Source: Terribacillus aidingensis | Lineage (GTDB): Bacteria > Bacillota > Bacilli > Bacillales > Amphibacillaceae | Direction of reading: 5' to 3' | DNA length: 64,000 bases | Assembly (NCBI RefSeq): GCF_900215625.1 | Contig: NZ_OBEK01000002.1 | Location: 872,668-936,667, forward strand | Part shown: positions 46,538-56,248 of the stretch, piece after piece | Numbering within the stretch: the stretch's first letter is position 1 | Layout of the letters: every line of letters begins with the position of its first letter | The notes under the pieces: model-generated | What the model was told of the DNA's origin: nothing | Database searches by the model: none | What the model saw: only the letters and a program-made list of their open reading frames with translations | Made by a program: the position numbers and the translations under genes

Positions 46538-47818
46538 TTATGCGCTCTCTTTTGGAGATTGTTTATTTTCATCTGTAACGGTGCCATCATGAAGAACAAA
46601 TTTCGGACGGCCGTTTTCAAGCAGTACGGTGTCTTTAGTTATGATACATTGCTTAATATCATCACGGGACGGCAGCTCATACATAACATCCAGCATGATA
46701 CCTTCCATAATGGAACGCAAACCACGCGCACCCGTCTTACGTTCAATAGCCAGTTTGGCAATTTCGCGCAATGCTTCTTCCTCGATTACCAATTCGACGT
46801 GGTCCATCTGGAATAGCTTCTCGTATTGTTTAACCAATGCGTTTTTCGGTTTCGTCAAGATTTCAACTAACGCTTCTTCGTCAAGCGGCTCTAGAGCGCC
46901 GATAACTGGAAGACGACCGATGAATTCAGGGATCAAACCGAATTTAAGCATATCTTCTGGCAATACTTTAGCAAGCAATTCGCCTTTATCAAGCGTTTGG
47001 CTGCCTTCTTCACTTGCACCAAATCCGATTACTTTGTTACCAAGACGGCGTTTGATGATTTGCTCGATACCGTCAAAAGCACCACCGCAGATAAACAGAA
47101 CATTCGTCGTATCAATCTGGATGAATTCTTGATGCGGATGCTTACGGCCGCCTTGTGGCGGTACGCTCGCTACCGTACCTTCAAGGATTTTAAGAAGTGC
47201 TTGCTGCACACCTTCCCCTGATACATCACGTGTGATGGATGGGTTTTCGGATTTACGAGCAACTTTATCGATTTCATCAATGTAAATGATACCTTTTTCT
47301 GCTTTTTCTACATCGTAGTCCGCAGATTGGATCAATTTAAGCAAGATATTTTCAACGTCTTCCCCAACATAACCTGCTTCTGTTAAAGAAGTGGCATCAG
47401 CAATTGCGAACGGTACGTTAAGAATACGCGCTAACGTCTGTGCAAGCAATGTCTTACCGCTACCAGTCGGTCCGATCATCGCAATATTACTCTTAGACAA
47501 TTCTACATCGTCTGAACCTTTTGTGGAGTTAATCCGTTTGTAGTGGTTATAAACCGCTACTGCAAGGTTTTTCTTCGCTTTGTCCTGTCCGATAACATAG
47601 TCATTCAGGATGTCGCGGATTTCTTGTGGTTTCGGAATCTCTTTGAATTCTACTTCTTCTTCGTTTCCAAGTTCCTCTTCCACGATCTCTGTGCACAAGT
47701 CGATGCACTCATCACATATATAGACGCCTGGTCCGGCTACTAATTTACGTACTTGGTCTTGGCTTTTGCCGCAGAAAGAGCATTTAAGCTGCCCTTTTTC
47801 TTCATTAAATTTAAACAT
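46538..47818 (-). CDS. clpX: ATP-dependent Clp protease unfoldase subunit ClpX
   Basis: AAA+ unfoldase that feeds substrates to ClpP. 426 residues from ATG 47818 ([20 protein letters not shown]); the ATG at 47821 is in tandem. The zinc finger is CSFCGKS ... CDECIDLC (about residues 13-40). Walker A is [15 protein letters not shown]; the pore loops include GYVGED and [10 protein letters not shown] loop for ClpP binding is seen as KVIGFGA. Its own terminator separates it from lonA. Confidence 0.98.
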   Translation of the reverse strand: MFKFNEEKGQLKCSFCGKSQDQVRKLVAGPGVYICDECIDLCTEIVEEELGNEEEVEFKEIPKPQEIRDILNDYVIGQDKAKKNLAVAVYNHYKRINSTKGSDDVELSKSNIAMIGPTGSGKTLLAQTLARILNVPFAIADATSLTEAGYVGEDVENILLKLIQSADYDVEKAEKGIIYIDEIDKVARKSENPSITRDVSGEGVQQALLKILEGTVASVPPQGGRKHPHQEFIQIDTTNVLFICGGAFDGIEQIIKRRLGNKVIGFGASEEGSQTLDKGELLAKVLPEDMLKFGLIPEFIGRLPVIGALEPLDEEALVEILTKPKNALVKQYEKLFQMDHVELVIEEEALREIAKLAIERKTGARGLRSIMEGIMLDVMYELPSRDDIKQCIITKDTVLLENGRPKFVLHDGTVTDENKQSPKESA

Positions 47819-47821
47819 CAT

Positions 47822-48180
47822 TTCACCCCTCGAATGTAATATCTATATATGATATCTCGAAAGATCAAACACATTCTGGATGCGCCCAGCCTTCCTTTAG
47901 CCAATCATATCAGATAACAGCAGTATTAAAAAGCAAAACACTTTTTCCCTCAGTATTAGCCAAATAACAGGGTATAAACCCTCGCTTCGAAAGATTTCTC
48001 CTTCTGTCTCCTGCTGGCAAATACTGCATATACGAAAAAAGAGGTACGTTTTATTATGGAGTTTTTTTTGTAAAAGTCAAATCAGATGTATGTAGTGTAT
48101 GTAAACAAAAAAGTAGTTCATGCACGTATTCCACAGAGAGGGGAAGAATCCCTTCCTGTGTGCATACGTTTATGTTTTAG
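47822..48180. other. Gene-free leader region upstream of clpX
   Basis: About 360 bases between clpX and the tig terminator. No open frame with a ribosome binding site is visible. The bases are AT-rich with several A/T runs. I see no CtsR operator, T-box or riboswitch signature. Promoter assignment is not possible by eye. Confidence 0.6.
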
Positions 48181-48215
48181 AAAAACAAGGCACAGTAGTT
48201 GCTGCCTTGTTTTTC
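48181..48215 (-). terminator. Terminator of tig
   Basis: AAAAACAAGGCA / TGCCTTGTTTTT with a 10-base loop, symmetrical and so bidirectional. Confidence 0.93.
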
Positions 48216-48227
48216 TCTATGTCTATC

Positions 48228-49517
48228 TTATGCAGTTTTGCTGTTTTCAACCAACACGTCAATTGCTTTTTGGAACTTCAGATCATCTTTAATAGCGTCT
48301 GTGTTGCCACCAAGCATTTGTGTTAACTGTTCTTTGTCTGTTTGGTACATTTCAGCCATTTTGTCAAGCTCAGCGTTAACGTCCTCATCAGTCACTTCAA
48401 GGTTTTCAGCTTTCGCGATTGCTTCAAGAGTCAAGTTTGTTTTCACACGTTTGCCAGCATCTTCCTTCATTTGCTCGCGAAGTGCAGCTTCGTCTTGACC
48501 AGAGAACTGCTGATACATTTCAAGTGTCATACCTTGCATTTGCAAGCGCTGTTCGAATTCACGAACCATACGGTCAAGCTCTGTATCTACCATTGCTTGA
48601 GGAACGTCTACAGTTGCGTTGTCTGTAGCAAGGTTGATTAGCTGTTCACGCTTGTTGTTTTCAGCTGCGTTTGCTTTTTCTTCTTGCAGACGGTTTTTCG
48701 TTTTCTCACGAAGTGCATCCAAAGATTCTACTTCTTCGTCTACGTCTTTTGCGAATTCATCATCAAGCTCAGGAAGTTCTTTTGCTTTGATTTCATGAAT
48801 TTTCACTTTGAAGACAGCTTCTTTACCAGCAAGTTCTTCTGCATGATATTCTTCAGGGAATGTTACAGTGATATCAGACTCACTGCCGGATTCTTTGCCT
48901 GTAAGCTGTTCTTCGAATCCAGGAATGAAGCTGCCGGAACCGATTTCTAAGCTATGGTTCTCTGCTTTTCCGCCTTCGAATGCAACGCCATCTACGAAAC
49001 CTTCGAAGTCCATAACAACTGTGTCGCCTTCTTCAACTGTACCTTCTTCTTTTACAACCAATTCAGCTTGGTTGTTGCGAAGCGTTTCGATTTCTTTTTC
49101 AACATCTTCGTCAGAAACAGTTGTATCTTCTGCTTCTACTTCAAGACCTTTGTAGTCACCAAGTTCTACTTCAGGTTTGATAGCTACAGTAGCTTTGAAG
49201 ATAAGTTCTTTACCTTGTTCGATTTGCTCTAGATCTACATCCGGCTGTGCAACTGGCTCGATACCAGTCTCTTCAACAGCGTTCATGTAAGCTTGAGGAA
49301 GCACGATATCAATCGCATCTTGATATAGAGATTCTACACCAAAGCGTTGTTCGAACATTTTACGAGGTACTCTTCCTTTACGGAAACCTGGTACCTGTAC
49401 AGTTTTGACAACTTTTTTAAACGCTTGGTCAAGCGCGTTGTCCAACTCTTCAGGGGATAGGGTGATTGTTAAGACACCCTCGTTCTTGCCTTCTGTTCTT
49501 TCGAATTTTGCTGACAT
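48228..49517 (-). CDS. tig: Trigger factor, ribosome-associated chaperone
   Basis: Ribosome-bound chaperone and prolyl isomerase. 429 residues. The N-terminal ribosome-binding domain has the signature [13 protein letters not shown] (about 43-55). The FKBP-type PPIase domain spans about 150-240 ([20 protein letters not shown]). The C-terminal helical arms follow. Single gene with a clear sigma-A promoter and strong terminator. Confidence 0.98.
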   Translation of the reverse strand: MSAKFERTEGKNEGVLTITLSPEELDNALDQAFKKVVKTVQVPGFRKGRVPRKMFEQRFGVESLYQDAIDIVLPQAYMNAVEETGIEPVAQPDVDLEQIEQGKELIFKATVAIKPEVELGDYKGLEVEAEDTTVSDEDVEKEIETLRNNQAELVVKEEGTVEEGDTVVMDFEGFVDGVAFEGGKAENHSLEIGSGSFIPGFEEQLTGKESGSESDITVTFPEEYHAEELAGKEAVFKVKIHEIKAKELPELDDEFAKDVDEEVESLDALREKTKNRLQEEKANAAENNKREQLINLATDNATVDVPQAMVDTELDRMVREFEQRLQMQGMTLEMYQQFSGQDEAALREQMKEDAGKRVKTNLTLEAIAKAENLEVTDEDVNAELDKMAEMYQTDKEQLTQMLGGNTDAIKDDLKFQKAIDVLVENSKTA

Positions 49518-49613
49518 AATATTCCCTCCAACATCTATCGTTTCTTACCTGTTAATCGTTCTCAATTCTAGCATTAAAGAAGTTATTAACTAGTACTGGT
49601 TTACAACCATCTC

Positions 49614-49641
49614 ATTATAACATATTCATAGTCGCTTTCAA
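49614..49641 (-). promoter_or_regulatory. Sigma-A promoter of tig
   Basis: On the minus strand TTGAAA (49636-49641), 16 bases, TATAAT (49614-49619) with an extended TGT-type -10 (ATGTTATAAT). About 100 bases before the tig ATG. Confidence 0.75.
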
Positions 49642-49661
49642 CACTTACAGCACGAACTGTG

Positions 49662-50645
49662 TCATTCCTCGGCAACAGTCAGATATTTCGCTTCAAAAGT
49701 GATAATTTCTTCCATCATAGAAGCAATTTGCTGTGCTTCTTCATTTGAGACAGGCGGCTGCTCAATCTGTAAGTAGCTGCCAGCCAGCTTCTGCAGTGCT
49801 GCAGCCAGTGTCAGGCTCTCGTTTTCATCTGGAATGATAGGATATTTTACATACATATAGCGGTACAATAATTTGTACACCAGGTCGAAAAGTGACGGAT
49901 TCTGCTGCTCAAGCATTTGGAGATGCTGCAGTACACGCTCCATCCCTTCTGATTTGTCTACTAGCTGTAAATTTTCAGGTATCACCGTAATTGTTTCTTT
50001 CATCTTATGTATGGAAACCGGAAATTCTATTTCCTGCTTGATGAACCATTCCAGTACCGCTGTCTGCACAACCGGATCTGATTCCTCATCAAGTAAATAC
50101 GCTTCCATCTTTTGTACATGAGGACTTAGATCGAGCATGTGGCATTTTTGAATGAGCTGCCATTGAGCAGAGACATCCTGATTGTTTCTTGCTTTCTCAA
50201 AGTTATGTATCAGCTGATCGGCTGCCGTTTGATACTTATCTTCCGCCATTTTCCGACTCACCTTTTGCAGCTGGTCAAACGACGTTCGAAGCGGCACAGG
50301 AATATTTTCTAGTTCATATACCTCATCCAGCATTTCCACTACTTCCTCGTAGCGACCGAGCTGGAACAGCAGCGTCAAATGAATATGTAAGTATTGCAGG
50401 TAATCCTTGTCCTTCGCTTCCAGCAGCTGCAAGGACATCTCTTCCGCCTCTTCATGTTTGCCAAGTTCCATCAAGCAGATTAGCCGGCCTGTCAGAATTT
50501 CCGGCTGTCGGTAGCCATAATCCAACAGCTGCTCGAATTTCTGAATCGCATCAGCATAATTCTTCTCCTGCAGCTCCTTCATCCCTTCCTGCTCCAGCCG
50601 TGTCTTCAGACCGGGGAACAGTACTACATTATTCTCTTTATCCAT
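49662..50645 (-). CDS. ysoA: TPR-repeat protein YsoA
   Basis: A 327-residue cytoplasmic protein. The N-terminal half has about three TPR-like helical repeats (YADAIQKFEQLLDYGYRQPE, ELGKHEEAEEMSLQLLEAKD). The C-terminal half is acidic and helical. It starts at ATG 50645, 8 bases after AAGGA. It lies upstream of tig as in B. subtilis. Function is not known. Confidence 0.9.
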   Translation of the reverse strand: MDKENNVVLFPGLKTRLEQEGMKELQEKNYADAIQKFEQLLDYGYRQPEILTGRLICLMELGKHEEAEEMSLQLLEAKDKDYLQYLHIHLTLLFQLGRYEEVVEMLDEVYELENIPVPLRTSFDQLQKVSRKMAEDKYQTAADQLIHNFEKARNNQDVSAQWQLIQKCHMLDLSPHVQKMEAYLLDEESDPVVQTAVLEWFIKQEIEFPVSIHKMKETITVIPENLQLVDKSEGMERVLQHLQMLEQQNPSLFDLVYKLLYRYMYVKYPIIPDENESLTLAAALQKLAGSYLQIEQPPVSNEEAQQIASMMEEIITFEAKYLTVAEE

Positions 50646-50741
50646 CGGCAACATCCTTATCAGATTTTCAGTTCAGAGACCTGGTATCAGCTATACCCTT
50701 AAATGTAACAAAGAAAACGCTTATTGAAAACTTAAAATAGC

Positions 50742-50771
50742 AAAAAGCTGTGAATAAAACTATTCACAGCC
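50742..50771 (-). terminator. Terminator of the 111-residue hypothetical gene
   Basis: GGCTGTGAATAG / TATTCACAGCTTTTT on the minus strand. Confidence 0.9.
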
Positions 50772-50787
50772 TCTGCCACGCAACAGA

Positions 50788-51126
50788 TTATTTATCTGCA
50801 TTGGATGCAGGAATGGGGAATGGTATCACATTCTCCATGCTTACCGGCAAATCATCTTCCTCTTCTTCATCCAGAAAATCAAACAGCCGCTGCTGCATAT
50901 CTCCCAGTTCTGAAGTCAGTTCATCTTGTTTGTTATTCGTTGCAAAGATATCGCGCTTAATCTGAAGATAGAATTCCTTCAGCGCCTTATCCGTATACTT
51001 GCTCAACAGCCAGTCGGTTACCGTATACTCCTCTTGCAGCTCCAAGTCATAGATGCGGACCATGAAGTAATTTCCATAAGGAACAGATCCGATAAACCGA
51101 TAACGTTTCGTCTCATCTAAGTACAT
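50788..51126 (-). CDS. Conserved hypothetical protein, 111 residues
   Basis: ATG 51126 follows GGAGGTGGCTT, so the longer frame to 51219 is rejected. The protein begins MYLDETKRYRFIGSVPYGNY and ends in an acidic stretch (LDEEEEDDLPVSMENVIPFP). It has no membrane segment. Basic/aromatic N-terminal half and acidic tail suggest a small cytoplasmic protein. I do not recognise a characterised family. Confidence 0.75.
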   Translation of the reverse strand: MYLDETKRYRFIGSVPYGNYFMVRIYDLELQEEYTVTDWLLSKYTDKALKEFYLQIKRDIFATNNKQDELTSELGDMQQRLFDFLDEEEEDDLPVSMENVIPFPIPASNADK

Positions 51127-51200
51127 AAGCCACCTCCACCCAAAGTGTAGCATGTATATCGACGCACATATGTATATGTTCGCCATAATATACATAAAAA

Positions 51201-51662
51201 TTACATTTTGTTCATACAAGCATCTGCTTTTGTCTTAACAGAAACACTGCTGTAAGCTTTATCAGAGATATAGGCTTTCTTCCCTTGGTACGTGTCGATA
51301 TCGTAATCACAAAGAATAGCTTCTTGAATTGGTGCTGTTTGGCTGCCTTTCAATCTGATTGCCGATCCATAACCTCCGCCGCTAATGATGATGTTGCCAT
51401 TGCTGTTATAGTTGCGCATCCGATCACGCCGGCGCAAATTCAACAGCATAGGTCCATGGTGCTCTTTCGAAAAATACCGCCGCATCACTTGCTTCAATAG
51501 GTATGCTCACGGAGACGCAATGGCCGGCGCAGTATGTATTGCCCAGGCGGAAAGATAATATGTATCCCCTCTTTATCAGCCAAATGCAAAAGCTGCTGTA
51601 TACCTCTTGCATCATCTCGCCTTCCGTCAGCTCTGACAAGCGGATGATCTGTAGCTACTATT
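51201..51662 (-). pseudogene. Decayed right-handed beta-helix (pectate-lyase-3-like) protein
   Basis: One minus-strand frame reads ADGRRDDARGIQQLLHLADK ... IHIIFPPGQYILRRPLRL ... REHTY and then TGA, the usual start of a beta-helix polysaccharide-lyase-type domain. In another frame LKQVMRRYFSKEHHGPMLL ... NYNSNGNIIISGGG continues the same family. The rest (IRLKGSQTAPIQEAILCDYD ... DACMNKM) looks like a C-terminal end joined by deletion of the middle. So at least one frameshift, no start, and a large internal deletion. Confidence 0.65.
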
Positions 51663-51716
51663 GTACGTGCGGTAATTAACTTTTCTTTAGTACAAATTAA
51701 AAGTGCTTTACACTCA

Positions 51717-52031
51717 TTAATAGACGTTTGCTAACGCAGCATAAGAAAATAATAATAACCAGAACCCGAAAAAGCAGTACACTAAAAACAACACAACATG
51801 AGTTACTGCGAACGCTACTTTAATGCTAGTTTTGTAGGCGAAGAATGATGTGAAGAAACCAACCACCGGAACCGCACCTAACGCTACCATAAGAAAAGTG
51901 CCAGATTTAAATAGCAATTCTCCTAAAGGTGCACCTGCTGATGCTATTGGCAGCACGAACAACATAATATAACCTGCTACAAAGACAATTAAAGATGTTA
52001 ATGAAATGCGGTCTAATTCGAAATACTTCAT
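51717..52031 (-). CDS. Small integral membrane protein, 104 residues
   Basis: ATG 52031 follows AAAGGAAG with 7 bases spacing and gives MKYFELDRISLTSLIVFVAG. Three to four membrane segments cover almost the whole protein. Not related to a family I can name. It lies between the beta-helix remnant and the CwlJ-like gene and is probably transcribed alone. Confidence 0.7.
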   Translation of the reverse strand: MKYFELDRISLTSLIVFVAGYIMLFVLPIASAGAPLGELLFKSGTFLMVALGAVPVVGFFTSFFAYKTSIKVAFAVTHVVLFLVYCFFGFWLLLFSYAALANVY

Positions 52032-52110
52032 ATGTAGCTTCCTTTCCACAAACAAGTTACTTATGATAATAACATAAATTATGGAATATAAATTAAAAAT
52101 AACCATAATG

Positions 52111-52140
52111 AAAAAAGCCCCCTTACAGCAAGGAAGGCCC
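52111..52140 (-). terminator. Terminator of the cwlJ-like gene
   Basis: GCCTTCCTT / AAGGGGGC with a small bulge, then TTTTTT on the minus strand. Confidence 0.75.
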
Positions 52141-52158
52141 ACTTTCCGTTCTTTTTTA

Positions 52159-52599
52159 TCACCCTATATATACACTCTCACAAGTCCCCGGCAGCGGTTC
52201 ATAAAAACAATGGTCTTTGTACTGGCCGGTAAACGGCTGATCATACCAAGTTGGCGGGCATGGTGCGTAGGGATTGAAGTACCAAAGGGCATATTGTGCT
52301 GGCTGTTCTCGCCAAGACTTCAAATTCCTTTCAGCCAGCCTTCGTTCTGAATCACGCGCTCGCTGATAAAAAACGTTTCCTTTCTGTACAGCTTCAAACG
52401 AATAGTTGCCGCCTTGAACTTGGAAAATAACATCACGAATTGCTCGCACATCTCCAAAGTCTAGGCAGTCAGCTACCGCTCTGTTCACAATAACCGTTCC
52501 AACGTAAAGCATGCCTTGCTGCCCTTCTCCTTCAGCTTCTGCTCGCATCATTCTGGCCATTAGATCCACATCTTTGCTGGTGTACTTGACTCGTGCCAT
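52159..52599 (-). CDS. cwlJ: Spore cortex-lytic hydrolase CwlJ-like (SleB/CwlJ catalytic domain)
   Basis: A 146-residue single-domain cell wall hydrolase. The catalytic glutamate is in MMRAEAEGEGQQGMLYVG (about residues 17-34), followed by VIVNRAVADCLDF and SFEAVQKGNVFY. These are the landmarks of the SleB/CwlJ fold. CwlJ hydrolyses cortex peptidoglycan during spore germination and needs calcium-dipicolinate. No signal peptide, like CwlJ and unlike SleB. GAGGTGATAAA precedes the ATG. No gerQ neighbour is seen, so the exact orthology to cwlJ is unsure. Confidence 0.85.
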   Translation of the reverse strand: MARVKYTSKDVDLMARMMRAEAEGEGQQGMLYVGTVIVNRAVADCLDFGDVRAIRDVIFQVQGGNYSFEAVQKGNVFYQRARDSERRLAERNLKSWREQPAQYALWYFNPYAPCPPTWYDQPFTGQYKDHCFYEPLPGTCESVYIG

Positions 52600-52669
52600 T
52601 TTATCACCTCAGAACAACGTATGAAGAAGCATCTTGTCTAATGTCAGCATATTTTAGTTTTTATGAGGA

Positions 52670-53269
52670 TTACATTCCTTCTGCGGCATAGTATGCTTTC
52701 AGCCAAGTATCGGCCATCAGCTGATTGCCCGCTTCCGTCATATGGACACCATCCGTTGTTAAATCCGTTTTCTCTGTTTCCAGGAATGCTGTATGCGTCG
52801 GGATAAGTGTTGCTTTGTATGTTGTAGCCAGTTCTCGTACAATTTCTACATACGGCAGCAGCAGCTGATTTCCTTTTGAATTCTTATCTTCTTCAATAAT
52901 CGTTGGCTCCATAAGGAACAGCTTTGCTTCAAGATTGACGGTTTCAGCTAGAATTTTGTTATATACGTCTTTAAAATCCTCAGGTGAAACCTGCTTCATT
53001 TGCGGCTGATCCAGTTGCCTCCAAACGTCATTGATACCAATAGAAACAGATATTAAGTCTGGAGCTAAACGGAGTACATCTTCTTCCCACCTTGCAGCTA
53101 AGTCGGTAACACGATTGCCACCCACTCCTTGGTTAATGATTTCTACTTCTTTTTTCTGCTGAATGTCATCTTGAATCATTTTTACGTAACCGTCCCCTAT
53201 TGCCAGCGGATCTTCAAATCTTCCGCACTCCGTAATGCTGTCACCGATAAAAACCCATTTTTCCGCCAT
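52670..53269 (-). CDS. SGNH/GDSL esterase, YesT/RhgT-like
   Basis: A 199-residue cytoplasmic SGNH hydrolase without signal peptide. Block I is FIGDSITECG (Ser nucleophile), block II GVGGNRVTDL, block III GINDVW, and block V TDGVHMTEAG (Asp and His). I start at ATG 53269, since the ATG further upstream lies inside the response-regulator gene. The ribosome binding site is weak. It is the last gene after a YesM/YesN-like two-component system. Related enzymes deacetylate rhamnogalacturonan or other sugar oligomers. Confidence 0.88.
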   Translation of the reverse strand: MAEKWVFIGDSITECGRFEDPLAIGDGYVKMIQDDIQQKKEVEIINQGVGGNRVTDLAARWEEDVLRLAPDLISVSIGINDVWRQLDQPQMKQVSPEDFKDVYNKILAETVNLEAKLFLMEPTIIEEDKNSKGNQLLLPYVEIVRELATTYKATLIPTHTAFLETEKTDLTTDGVHMTEAGNQLMADTWLKAYYAAEGM

Positions 53270-53288
53270 GTAAAAACACGCCCTTTTC

Positions 53289-54035
53289 TTATCTTTTTTT
53301 AATCCAATCTGTCGGTGTACTGCCCGTTCTTTTCTTAAAGATATGGCTGAAATATTGCGGATTGTTGCCATAACCTACTTTTTCAGCCAGTTCAAACACT
53401 TTGATATCGTTTTGTTTCTCCATGATATCCAGCGCTTTGTCTATCTTCCTATTTAATACATACGCAGAAAATTTCTCTCCTACTTCTTTTTTAAACAGTT
53501 TGCCAAGGTAATCTGTATTCATATAAAGCACTTCACTAGCTACCCAGCGCAGCGATAAGTCCGGATTTTCTATATTGTCACCTATGCTGTCTATCATTTT
53601 ATTCACTACACTAGAATATCGCTTCGTTTCGCTCGGAGTCTTTTTCGCTTGTACCCTCTTTTCGCCAAGTTCCTGCACAACTTCCGCCAATGCTTCCTGG
53701 ATGTCTTCCTCACTGGATGGTTTGAGCAGGTAATGCTTTACCCCGAAGCGCATCGCTTTCTGTGCATATTCAAACTCGTTATAACCGGACAATAAAATCC
53801 ATTTGATAAGAGGTGACATCTTACTTCCTTGCTCAATTAATCCCATTCCATCCAGTCCAGGCATGGTAATATCAGTAATGACAATATCAGGAGCATGTTT
53901 TTCTATGAATTCCATCGCTTCTAATCCATTTCGGGCCACCCCTTCTAGTTTGGTTCCGTGCCGCTCCCATTCCACAATTGAAGAAATACCCTCGAGCAGC
54001 ATTGGTTCATCGTCTACTAGCAGCACTTTGAACAT
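53289..54035 (-). CDS. Response regulator, YesN-like (REC plus AraC-type HTH)
   Basis: A 248-residue response regulator. The receiver domain (about 1-120) has acidic pocket VDDEP and the phospho-accepting Asp in PDIVITDITMPGLDG (about residue 53). The C-terminal AraC-type double helix-turn-helix (about 150-248) ends RTGSTPTDWIKKR. Start ATG 54035 has GGAGG 8 bases upstream. It overlaps the kinase gene by about 29 bases. It probably activates the neighbouring transporter operon. Confidence 0.92.
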   Translation of the reverse strand: MFKVLLVDDEPMLLEGISSIVEWERHGTKLEGVARNGLEAMEFIEKHAPDIVITDITMPGLDGMGLIEQGSKMSPLIKWILLSGYNEFEYAQKAMRFGVKHYLLKPSSEEDIQEALAEVVQELGEKRVQAKKTPSETKRYSSVVNKMIDSIGDNIENPDLSLRWVASEVLYMNTDYLGKLFKKEVGEKFSAYVLNRKIDKALDIMEKQNDIKVFELAEKVGYGNNPQYFSHIFKKRTGSTPTDWIKKR

Positions 54036-55788
54036 GATCACTCCCTCCTTTATAAGGAATTGTCAGCATGACCGTCGTTCCAGCTCCACGTTCACTTCTT
54101 ACTTCTATTCCGTATGCTGGGCCAAACAGCATTTTTAACCTGTTGTTGATATTTCGAATTCCTAAACCTGTTCCTTTCGTACGATACACGCCGCTTTTCA
54201 GATTACGAATAAAGGTATCCTCCATGCCGGGACCATCATCTATAACAGAAATAACGGTATCTTCTCCAACTTGTGCTGCCTCAATCGTAATCGTACAGAC
54301 GCCAACTATTTCTTGCACACCATATCTGATTGCATTTTCTACTAAAGGCTGAAGGCTGAATTTAGGCACCTTACAAGCAAGAAGGTGATCAGGCAGATGA
54401 TTGCGAAAAAGTAAACGGTCTTGAAAACGATACGATTGAATCATAATATAATGGTTTACAATTTCCATTTCCTCGGCAAGCGTTATGAGGGGTTCTTTTG
54501 TCTCAAGCGATGAACGCAAAATAAAGCCTAGTGAAGTAGCCATACGAGATGTTTCCTGCACCTTGCCTAGTTTCGCTGACCAATTAATAGATTCTAATGT
54601 ATTGTATAAAAAGTGCGGATTTATTTGGGCTTGAAGTGTTTTGAACTCTGCGTCTTTGATGACAAGCTGTTTTTCATAGTTTTCTTCAATTAACGAATGA
54701 ATCTGTCGCATCATTTTGTTAAAATTCTCATGCATTTGCCCTGCTTCGTCGTTGGTAAACCTGATATCTTGATTATCATGAAAATCCATAACCTCCGCCG
54801 TTTCAACCCTTTTCATTTTTCTGTTTAACGCCTCAATCGGATTTGTAATTCCTTTTATAAAGCGAATGCCAAGCAAAAGCAGCAAGACAAACAACAGCAA
54901 ATAAAGGCTGATGACAGCTTTCATTACAAAAGAACCAGCTTCAAACAATTGATTATAAGGAGAAGCAATCATATACTTCCAATTTGTGAAATTAGCCGAG
55001 GTATAAGTCACAAAGTATCTTTCACCCTCATAATTGACTAAGCGATAGCCCGCATCATCAAGCAAGCTGGAGGCTAAGTATGCATCCTTCTCTGCTGTTT
55101 TCTGCGGAAATATTATCTCCTGGTCTGCATTCGTAATCAGCAGCTTCGTGCCTTGTTCCGCTGCACTGTCTTCGAATGAAGCCACCATCTCATCCATATT
55201 AAAGCGCACAATAACCATTCCTAAACGCTCAAATGACAAATTTGCATATGCATTCACCTCTCTGGCAGCTACAAAGGATTCATCCTGCTCATTCGCCACA
55301 AACCATTCCACGCCGCCATCTTTTTCCTTTGTTGCTTGCTTATACTTTAATAACTGTTCGTCTTCAATCGCCACGACGCGCTTCCCTATACTATAATTGC
55401 GATCTGCCGTGTCATATAACTGAATAGAATCAATATAATTCTCAAAAGCACCTAGCTCCACAAGCCTTCTTTCGATACTCACACCAATCAAATAAGATTC
55501 ATAACTGCCATCACTTTCTTTCAAGTTAGCTAAATAGGATTGAAGATAAGGATCAGTTGCTAATGTATATGAAAGCCTTTTCATTTTTGCGATCTCTTTT
55601 TCCACCAAAGCAGACGATACCTTCAATGACTGGGCCGACTGTCGGTGGATTTCGTCGTTGTACACATGCAGCGCGTACTGAATAAGCAATAACCCGCCTA
55701 CACTAAACGACATTAAAATAAGGGACAGCAAACAAAACAGTTTATGCTTCATTTTCAGATCAGAAAATAAACGGATGAATCTTTTCAT
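54007..55788 (-). CDS. Sensor histidine kinase, YesM-like
   Basis: A 593-residue membrane kinase. Membrane segments flank a long external sensor domain (about residues 40-290): the first at about 17-37, the second at about 293-315, followed by HAMP. The His_kinase domain has the phosphorylated His in NPHFLYNTLESINW. The ATPase has DDGPGMEDT and GTGLGIRNINNR. This type senses sugars or sugar-binding protein complexes. AGAGGGGAATAACC precedes the ATG. It forms a unit with the response regulator and esterase genes. Confidence 0.94.
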   Translation of the reverse strand: MKRFIRLFSDLKMKHKLFCLLSLILMSFSVGGLLLIQYALHVYNDEIHRQSAQSLKVSSALVEKEIAKMKRLSYTLATDPYLQSYLANLKESDGSYESYLIGVSIERRLVELGAFENYIDSIQLYDTADRNYSIGKRVVAIEDEQLLKYKQATKEKDGGVEWFVANEQDESFVAAREVNAYANLSFERLGMVIVRFNMDEMVASFEDSAAEQGTKLLITNADQEIIFPQKTAEKDAYLASSLLDDAGYRLVNYEGERYFVTYTSANFTNWKYMIASPYNQLFEAGSFVMKAVISLYLLLFVLLLLLGIRFIKGITNPIEALNRKMKRVETAEVMDFHDNQDIRFTNDEAGQMHENFNKMMRQIHSLIEENYEKQLVIKDAEFKTLQAQINPHFLYNTLESINWSAKLGKVQETSRMATSLGFILRSSLETKEPLITLAEEMEIVNHYIMIQSYRFQDRLLFRNHLPDHLLACKVPKFSLQPLVENAIRYGVQEIVGVCTITIEAAQVGEDTVISVIDDGPGMEDTFIRNLKSGVYRTKGTGLGIRNINNRLKMLFGPAYGIEVRSERGAGTTVMLTIPYKGGSDHVQSAASRR

Positions 55789-56211
55789 ATTGGTTATTCC
55801 CCTCTTACTTTGGGTGCAATAGTTATATTCTAATTCCCTCCTACTCCATTTAATTCGCTAATCTAACGGTATTCCCTTCTTCTTGGTTGCACAGTTTCAC
55901 AACCTCTTTTTTTATACCCTTTACCCTTTATGTTATGCCGTAAAAAATACATATAGAAAGGTTAACAATTGTGTAAATTATACGGCTTTTTATCCTGTAT
56001 CATTTTTCTATCATATAAACCTGCTATTTTTAGGTGCGGTTTTACTAAACTTCAATGCCTCTGCAGTTTTTCAAGAAAGTCCCTGCTGCCTTGCTTTCCT
56101 ATTCATTATATATAGTTCTGATAACAATTCTTATCATCTTTTACTTTTCCGTACAAAATGCACCTTATCCGAACTAATGTATCCACGCTGATTCATTTAC
56201 TAATAATGGAA
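55789..56211. other. Intergenic promoter region of the kinase gene
   Basis: About 420 bases, AT-rich, separating the SDR terminator from the kinase gene. No open frame with a good start is visible on either strand. No cre-like palindrome was seen here. The kinase promoter must lie in this segment, but no -35/-10 pair stands out. Confidence 0.5.
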
Positions 56212-56244
56212 TAAAACAAACACCATGACGAGTATCATGGTGTT
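56212..56244 (-). terminator. Terminator of the sugar transporter operon
   Basis: AACACCATGA / TCATGGTGTT then TGTTTTATT on the minus strand. Confidence 0.88.
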
Positions 56245-56248
56245 GTTC

